This document shows, piece by piece, positions 27,625 to 32,752 of a DNA stretch of 32,752 nucleotides (positions are counted from its first letter, which is position 1; every line of letters begins with the position of its first letter). The position numbers and the translations under genes were made by a program. The DNA comes from Sphingobacteriales bacterium (lineage in GTDB: Bacteria > Bacteroidota > Bacteroidia > Sphingobacteriales > Sphingobacteriaceae). The stretch is from positions 1 to 32,752 of the forward strand of contig JAAFJW010000021.1 in the NCBI GenBank assembly GCA_013298995.1, given 5' to 3'. The notes beneath the pieces are model-generated. The model was given only the letters and a program-made list of their open reading frames with translations. It had not been told where the DNA came from and did not search any database.

Positions 27625-28929
27625 ATGGGCAATACTTTAGGCGAACTTTGTACAATTACCAAAGGCATAACAGGTATACAAAAAGCAATACCTGGGCAAT
27701 ATCCTTTAGTGGTAACAGCTGAAGAGAGAAAATCGCACAATGAATACCAATTTGATGATGAAGCCGTAGTTGTACCATTGGTTTCAGGAACTGGGCATGG
27801 TCATGCAAGCATTAACCGTATTCATTATCAAACAGGTAAGTTTGCTTTAGGTTCTATCTTGTGCGCTATAATACCAAAAGATAAATCAATTTTAAATGCA
27901 GAATATTTATTCAGGTTTCTAAATCTGAATAAAGATAATGAATTGGTAGCAAGAATGAGAGGCATGGCGAATGTTACCTTACCCATTAAAGAAATAGCAA
28001 AGATTGAAATTCCTTTGCCCACACTTGCTGACCAAAATGATTTCATAGAAAAATACAAAAGTCTTGAAGTTGATAGTCAAGAGATCAATGTAGAATTTGA
28101 AAAGCAACTTCTCTTAGTTAAACAAATTCGTCAAGCTTTTTTATCAGAAGCAATACAAGGTAAATTGGTTTTGGCTTCCTCTCTTTTGGAGAAGTCGGCG
28201 GGTGAGGCTGAAACTGGGCAGCAACTTTTAGAAAAAATAAAAGCTGAGAAAGCACAACTGATAAAAGATAAGAAATTAAAGAAAGGAAAAGAATTACCAC
28301 CTATTAAACCAGAAGAAATTCCTTTTGAAATACCGGAAGATTGGGTTTGGTGTAGGTTGGGGGAGGTTGGAAAATGTTATACAGGAACAACTCCTTCAAC
28401 TCTGATTAAAGAATATTTTAAGGGAGAAATACCTTTTATAAAACCTGCTGATATTTCAAAGAATCAGATAAATTATCACAATGAAAGTTTAACAGTGTTA
28501 GGTTTATCAAAAGGAACAACCATCCCCGTCAAATCTTTAATGATGGTCTGCATTGGAGGGAGTATTGGTAAATGCTTTTACACAGATAGAATTGTAAGTT
28601 GTAACCAACAAATAAATTGTTTAACACCATTTAATTTTAATGTAGAATTGCTAAACTATTTTTTGCAATCACTTTATTTTCAAAAATCGATTTGGAATAC
28701 CGCATCTGGTGGATCTACTCCAATAGTTAATAGAAGCAAATGGGAAAAACTACTAATACCACTACCTCCATTATCAATCCAAAACCAAATCGTTTTGAAA
28801 CTTGATAAATTAATGAAAACTTGTGATGATTTAGAAAATAGCATAAAACAAAGCCAATTACAAAATGAGCAATTGTTGCAACAGGTTTTAAAAGAGGCTT
28901 TGGAGGTTAAAGAGGAAATTATTATTTGA
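27625..28929 (+). CDS. hsdS: Type I restriction-modification specificity subunit S
   Basis: Starts directly after the hsdM stop. Two TRD/helical-spacer units (…IPLPTLADQNDFIEKYKSLE…LSEAIQGKL… and …IPEDWVWCRLGEVG…IPLPPLSIQNQIVLKLDKLM). Confidence 0.93.
   Translation: MGNTLGELCTITKGITGIQKAIPGQYPLVVTAEERKSHNEYQFDDEAVVVPLVSGTGHGHASINRIHYQTGKFALGSILCAIIPKDKSILNAEYLFRFLNLNKDNELVARMRGMANVTLPIKEIAKIEIPLPTLADQNDFIEKYKSLEVDSQEINVEFEKQLLLVKQIRQAFLSEAIQGKLVLASSLLEKSAGEAETGQQLLEKIKAEKAQLIKDKKLKKGKELPPIKPEEIPFEIPEDWVWCRLGEVGKCYTGTTPSTLIKEYFKGEIPFIKPADISKNQINYHNESLTVLGLSKGTTIPVKSLMMVCIGGSIGKCFYTDRIVSCNQQINCLTPFNFNVELLNYFLQSLYFQKSIWNTASGGSTPIVNRSKWEKLLIPLPPLSIQNQIVLKLDKLMKTCDDLENSIKQSQLQNEQLLQQVLKEALEVKEEIII
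28172..28211 (+). repeat. REP-like sequence in frame in the hsdS central linker
   Basis: GGCTTCCTCTCTTTTGGAGAAGTCGGCGGGTGAGGCTGAA; resembles Bacteroidetes CCTCTCCTTTGGAGAGGGxCGGGGTGAGG intergenic repeats (recalled, not searched). Confidence 0.45.
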
Positions 28930-28947
28930 TATAACAATATAGTATTT

Positions 28948-29856
28948 ATGAAGAAGAAGGTTGAAGTTTTTAAAGTTAGAATTAAAACAGCAGATGGTTC
29001 TGAATTGAAATTAGAAGAAATTCTATTGAATAAGGAAATTAATGCAAAAAGCATTAAAACAGGTTTTAAGCATGTAGAATTTGTTTTTGTCGAAGAAAAG
29101 GATGATTTTATTTTAGGTATTGTGCAATCAACAAAAATGAATGCTACTCCTCCGAAAAATAATTTAAGAACAAGACAGATGTCGTCACTTGGATTGTCAA
29201 ATGAAGAAGGCTTAGGTTATGGCAACGTTTTTTTATATTCTAAATCCACACAATTTTTTCTTTATGAAGTGACAAAGGATGGTGTATTTGCAGGTCAATT
29301 GGCTAGCCATATTTATAACATTGTTAAAGATACTGAGATAGTAAAATTTGACATTCACTTTGAAGTTGTTATGAATGTAGATGCAATGAAGAAGTTATTA
29401 ACCATGGGCAGTAAGAAATTAGTTCATATGCAATTTGCTAATCCAGACGAGCTTTTAAAAAAAGTAAAAAATGAGCAACAATCTATAAAAGAAATTGCAA
29501 AGTCAGGAAATGAATTTGGAGCAGAGTTTATAGATGTTACTTATAAAATTGTAACAAGAAAAGGGAATTACCTACATACAAATAAAGTAAATCAATTATT
29601 GGAATGGGTTAATGGTCATTATGGTTTACTAAAAGAAAATGTCAAAAAACTATCTGTTAAAGGCTATGAAGAAGATGTGGAGGGAATTACAGAAGTAGAT
29701 TTAATCAAAGATAAAATGATTGAATATATTAGTTATAGCGAAAGCAAGAATATGGTTGACTTAAAACCTTTTGAAAGAAAGCAAGGAATTATTGAAGCAT
29801 ATTTGAGAGTTGAGCGAGATATAAAAAAAATAATAAGCAATGAAGACAATAGATAA
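28948..29856 (+). CDS. Uncharacterised 302-aa soluble protein, RM-operon associated; candidate sensor of a two-gene defence module
   Basis: Clean ORF 18 nt after hsdS, overlapping the next ORF by 17 nt. No TM segments apparent; mixed alpha/beta pattern. No family recognised with confidence. Confidence 0.8.
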   Translation: MKKKVEVFKVRIKTADGSELKLEEILLNKEINAKSIKTGFKHVEFVFVEEKDDFILGIVQSTKMNATPPKNNLRTRQMSSLGLSNEEGLGYGNVFLYSKSTQFFLYEVTKDGVFAGQLASHIYNIVKDTEIVKFDIHFEVVMNVDAMKKLLTMGSKKLVHMQFANPDELLKKVKNEQQSIKEIAKSGNEFGAEFIDVTYKIVTRKGNYLHTNKVNQLLEWVNGHYGLLKENVKKLSVKGYEEDVEGITEVDLIKDKMIEYISYSESKNMVDLKPFERKQGIIEAYLRVERDIKKIISNEDNR

Positions 29857-30301
29857 TTTAAAAGAGAAATACTTGTCAGGTTTAATTGGCTTACTAGTAT
29901 TTGTCTTGGCTATTTGTTTAGAACCTAGTCCTCTTTTAAAGATGGACATATTTGTTGAGAAGGCAATTGATATATCTTCGATAAGTTTCGGATTTTTATT
30001 AGCGGTTCTTGCTTTATTGATGCAAAGTGAAACGACCGGGATAAAACGAATTAAGGAAGCAGGTAGATTTTCTGAATTGATTGCGTACAATAAGAAATCA
30101 GTGATGGCATCTGCTGTATTAGCTGTAATGTGTTTGATTTACGTAAGCTTGGATATTCCAGAAAGCTATAAACAACACTTGTTATTTGGCTCAACTACAA
30201 TTGGATTAATTTGGGATAGTATTGTTTTTGGTTTTTTTGCTTTTCAAATAATGTCTGTCTACCTATTTCTTGATTTATTCTATTTTATCGTTAAACAGTA
30301 A
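29840..30301 (+). CDS. Small integral membrane protein (about 4 TM helices); candidate membrane effector
   Basis: Hydrophobic stretches LSGLIGLLVFVLAICL, ISSISFGFLLAVLALLM, SVMASAVLAVMCLIYVSL, and a long C-terminal GLIWDSIVFGFFAFQIMSVYLFLDLFYFIV. Confidence 0.78.
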   Translation: MKTIDNLKEKYLSGLIGLLVFVLAICLEPSPLLKMDIFVEKAIDISSISFGFLLAVLALLMQSETTGIKRIKEAGRFSELIAYNKKSVMASAVLAVMCLIYVSLDIPESYKQHLLFGSTTIGLIWDSIVFGFFAFQIMSVYLFLDLFYFIVKQ

Positions 30302-30367
30302 TGTTGTCTAAACAGACGATGTATTAAAGAGACGCTAACTATGTTGAAGCTAAAATCAATTATATCT

Positions 30368-30376
30368 TTACCTTTG
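30368..30376 (+). promoter_or_regulatory. Bacteroidetes -7-like element TTACCTTTG, 6 nt before the ImmA/IrrE ATG
   Basis: TAnnTTTG consensus with an upstream TTG at 30344-30346, roughly at -33. Confidence 0.5.
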
Positions 30377-30382
30377 TAGTAT

Positions 30383-31513
30383 ATGGCAACTGAAATCAAT
30401 ATTAATCCAAATATGCTTACTTGGGCAATTGCTCGGGCAGGCTATGTAGTGGATGAATTTTTAGAAAAGTTTCCAAATGTAAAAAAGTGGATTGAGCTAA
30501 TTAAAAAACCAACCGTTAAACAATTAGAAGATTTTGCCCATCGGGTTCATATTCCGTTTGGTTATTTGTTTTTGCAAGAACCACCGAAAGAAAGTATTCC
30601 GTTTCCTTTTTTCAGGACTGGAAATACGCAAACTCATCAAGTGAGCATCAATATTTACGACACCATATTAATTCTGCAAAGGAGGCAAGATTGGCTTACC
30701 GAATACTTACTGGAGAATGAGGTTAAACCACTCCATTTTGTTGGTAAATTTGCTAGTGATACAGCTTTTGAAACCATTGTAGCAGATATAAGAACTACAT
30801 TACACATAATGCCAAATTGGGCAAGTGAACAACAAACCTTCGAAGACACTTTAAACTTCATTACCAAAAAAATCGAAGAAGTAGGGGTAATGGTGAATTT
30901 CAACGGAGTAGTTGAGAATAATACACACAGAGTAATCCCAGTAAACGAATGTAGAGGCTTTGTTTTGGTAAATGAAATGGCTCCCTTTATGTTTGTGAAT
31001 GCTGCTGACGCCAAAGCTGCCCAGCTGTTTACCATTGTTCATGAATTGGCTCATATATGGTTGGGTGAAAGTGCAGGCTTTGATAATGAAAATTTATTGC
31101 CAGCAAATAATCCAATTGAGAAGTTATGCGACCAAGTAGCTGCTGAGTTTTTGGTGCCAGCTGTTTCTTTTTATGAGTTATGGACCAATAGTGCAGATAT
31201 TAATAAATTGGCTAAGTATTTTAAAGTTAGCCCAATTGTAATAGCCAGAAGAGCCTTAGATTTAGGAAAACTAAGCAAAGGAGCGTTCTTTCAGTTTTAT
31301 AATCATTACATGGAAGGGGTTAGGCTTAAAAAAGAAAGCCAAGGCAGCGGAGGTGATTTTTATGCAACAGCTAAAAAACGCATAAGTGCGAGTTTTGCAA
31401 CTTATGTTAATCAAGCTGTTAAGCAAAATAAGCTGTTATATCGTGATGCCTATAAAATTACTGGACTAAGAGGAGATACCTATCAGAATTTTGTTACTAA
31501 ACACCTGTTTTAA
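30383..31513 (+). CDS. ImmA/IrrE family metallo-endopeptidase with N-terminal HTH-like region
   Basis: IVHELAHIWLGESAGF (HExxH); LCDQVAAEFLVPAVSF; N-terminal KKPTVKQLEDFAHRVHIPFGYLFLQEPP. Confidence 0.92.
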   Translation: MATEININPNMLTWAIARAGYVVDEFLEKFPNVKKWIELIKKPTVKQLEDFAHRVHIPFGYLFLQEPPKESIPFPFFRTGNTQTHQVSINIYDTILILQRRQDWLTEYLLENEVKPLHFVGKFASDTAFETIVADIRTTLHIMPNWASEQQTFEDTLNFITKKIEEVGVMVNFNGVVENNTHRVIPVNECRGFVLVNEMAPFMFVNAADAKAAQLFTIVHELAHIWLGESAGFDNENLLPANNPIEKLCDQVAAEFLVPAVSFYELWTNSADINKLAKYFKVSPIVIARRALDLGKLSKGAFFQFYNHYMEGVRLKKESQGSGGDFYATAKKRISASFATYVNQAVKQNKLLYRDAYKITGLRGDTYQNFVTKHLF

Positions 31514-31518
31514 TCTGT

Positions 31519-32016
31519 ATGTCGGCTCCTTTTGTTCTAGATAGCAACTTCTTTATTCAGGCGCATAGAATGCATTACCCAATGGACGTTGTGCCAAATT
31601 TTTGGTTAAAAATTAAAGAGTTAGCTGAGAAGGGAATAATAATATCAATTGACAAAGTAAAAGATGAACTTAATTTAAATAAGGATGAGTTAACAGTATG
31701 GTGTAACGGTAATCTTCCAGAAGATTTTTTTAAAGAAACTGATATAGTAATAGGTGAATACATGGCTGTAACAGCTTGGGTTAATTCAAAATCTACTCAC
31801 TATAACCCAGTAGCATTAAATGAGTTTTTAGATTCTACAGAAGCAGATGCCTGGTTAATAGCTTATGCGATAGCAAATGAAAGCAGCATTGTTACACATG
31901 AAACCAGTGAACCCTATAGAAAAAATAAAGTTAAAATTCCTGATGCCTGTGCTCCATTTAGTGTAAGTTGTTTAAATACTATTGAGTTGTTCAGATATTT
32001 AGGCGAACAGTTTTAG
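31519..32016 (+). CDS. DUF4411 (PIN-like) protein, probable toxin partner
   Basis: FVLDSNFFIQAHRMHYPMDVVPNFW...EADAWLIAYA...SSIVTHETSEPYRKNKVKIPDAC: conserved PIN-like acidic residues; 5 nt after the ImmA/IrrE stop. Confidence 0.85.
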   Translation: MSAPFVLDSNFFIQAHRMHYPMDVVPNFWLKIKELAEKGIIISIDKVKDELNLNKDELTVWCNGNLPEDFFKETDIVIGEYMAVTAWVNSKSTHYNPVALNEFLDSTEADAWLIAYAIANESSIVTHETSEPYRKNKVKIPDACAPFSVSCLNTIELFRYLGEQF

Positions 32017-32135
32017 ATGTTGATAGGTGGCAAAATCAGAGATTTAATTGGTTTCTAAACTATTTATCATGAGAAATAAAACAATTCAATCATGTACACT
32101 CTATATGACGTCATCAAACCAAAGTTTAACATATT

Positions 32136-32752
32136 ATGGCAACATCAACAATAGAGTGGACAGAATTGACCTGGAATCCGGTTACAGGTTGTAGCAAAAT
32201 TAGTCCTGGCTGTAAGTTTTGCTATGCAGAAACCATGACAAGGCGTTTAAAGGCCATGGGTGTAGAAAAATATAAAGATGGTTTCAAAAAAATTAAAACG
32301 CATCCAGATACGCTAAATATCCCATACACTTGGCGCAAACCTAAAGTAGTTTTTGTAAATTCTATGAGCGATATGTTTCATCCAGATGTACCTGAAGCAT
32401 TTATACAATCTGTTTTTGCTGTAATGAATCAAACACCTCAGCATGTGTATCAGGTATTAACAAAACGTTCGGCAAGGTTGAAAGAGCTTTCAAGTAAACT
32501 TAACTGGACTAAGAACATTTGGATGGGAGTTTCTGTAGAAAATGAAGAATATACCTATAGAGTTGATGACTTATCAGAAACAGAAGCTGTAGTAAAATTT
32601 CTTTCTATTGAGCCTTTAATTGGCGAAGTAACAACATTAAACCTTCAAAAAATTAATTGGGTTATTGTTGGTGGAGAATCCGGTCATAAAGCAAGACCTG
32701 TAAAAAATGAATGGATAGAGGTGGTAAAAGAAGAATGTGTAAAAAGTAATGT
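32136..32752 (+). CDS. DUF5131 / phage Gp37-Gp68 family three-Cys-motif protein (5' part, runs off the window)
   Basis: Translated by hand: MATSTIEWTELTWNPVTGCSKISPGCKFCYAETMTRRLKAMG...VFVNSMSDMFHPDVPEAFI...VYQVLTKRSARL...VIVGGESGHKARP. Cys pattern C-x6-C-x2-C. Absent from the ORF track because it has no stop in the window. Confidence 0.9.
   Translation, partial: MATSTIEWTELTWNPVTGCSKISPGCKFCYAETMTRRLKAMGVEKYKDGFKKIKTHPDTLNIPYTWRKPKVVFVNSMSDMFHPDVPEAFIQSVFAVMNQTPQHVYQVLTKRSARLKELSSKLNWTKNIWMGVSVENEEYTYRVDDLSETEAVVKFLSIEPLIGEVTTLNLQKINWVIVGGESGHKARPVKNEWIEVVKEECVKSN

Noticed and set aside
32104-32112. TGACGTCA palindrome upstream of the DUF5131 gene
   Set aside because: An 8-bp palindrome alone is not evidence of a regulatory site.

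Overview
The window is Bacteroidetes-type chromosomal DNA (TAnnTTTG-like promoters, PID-CTERM-like peptide, OmpA/TSP3 porin). From about 0.35 to 23.5 kb it is mostly core housekeeping: SpoU rRNA/tRNA methylase, purS, pssA, rho, pyrF, a DUF3467 protein, a K+ channel, an OmpA-family protein, a lipoprotein, ftsE, grpE, dnaJ, cobC/cobS, a TPR protein, lon, ppc, mnmE and metA. From 23.7 kb to the right edge it becomes a defence-type island. This holds a Type I restriction-modification operon (hsdR-hsdM-hsdS), then a tightly coupled unrecognised pair (302-aa soluble protein plus 153-aa protein with about 4 TM helices, overlapping by 17 nt), an ImmA/IrrE-DUF4411 (PIN-like) toxin-antitoxin-type pair, and the 5' part of a DUF5131/Gp37-Gp68 three-Cys-motif gene. 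The left edge cuts an Rpn-family PD-(D/E)XK nuclease/transposase gene. The best candidate for an undescribed system is the soluble + 4-TM pair at 28948-30301, whose layout resembles RexA/RexB and, less closely, Kiwa. Other points of interest: a palindromic element exactly abutting the hsdR stop codon, a REP-like sequence in frame in the HsdS linker, a box shared upstream of grpE and lon, and repeated TTACCTTTG boxes 4-6 nt upstream of start codons. All assignments come from reading the sequence; no searches were run.
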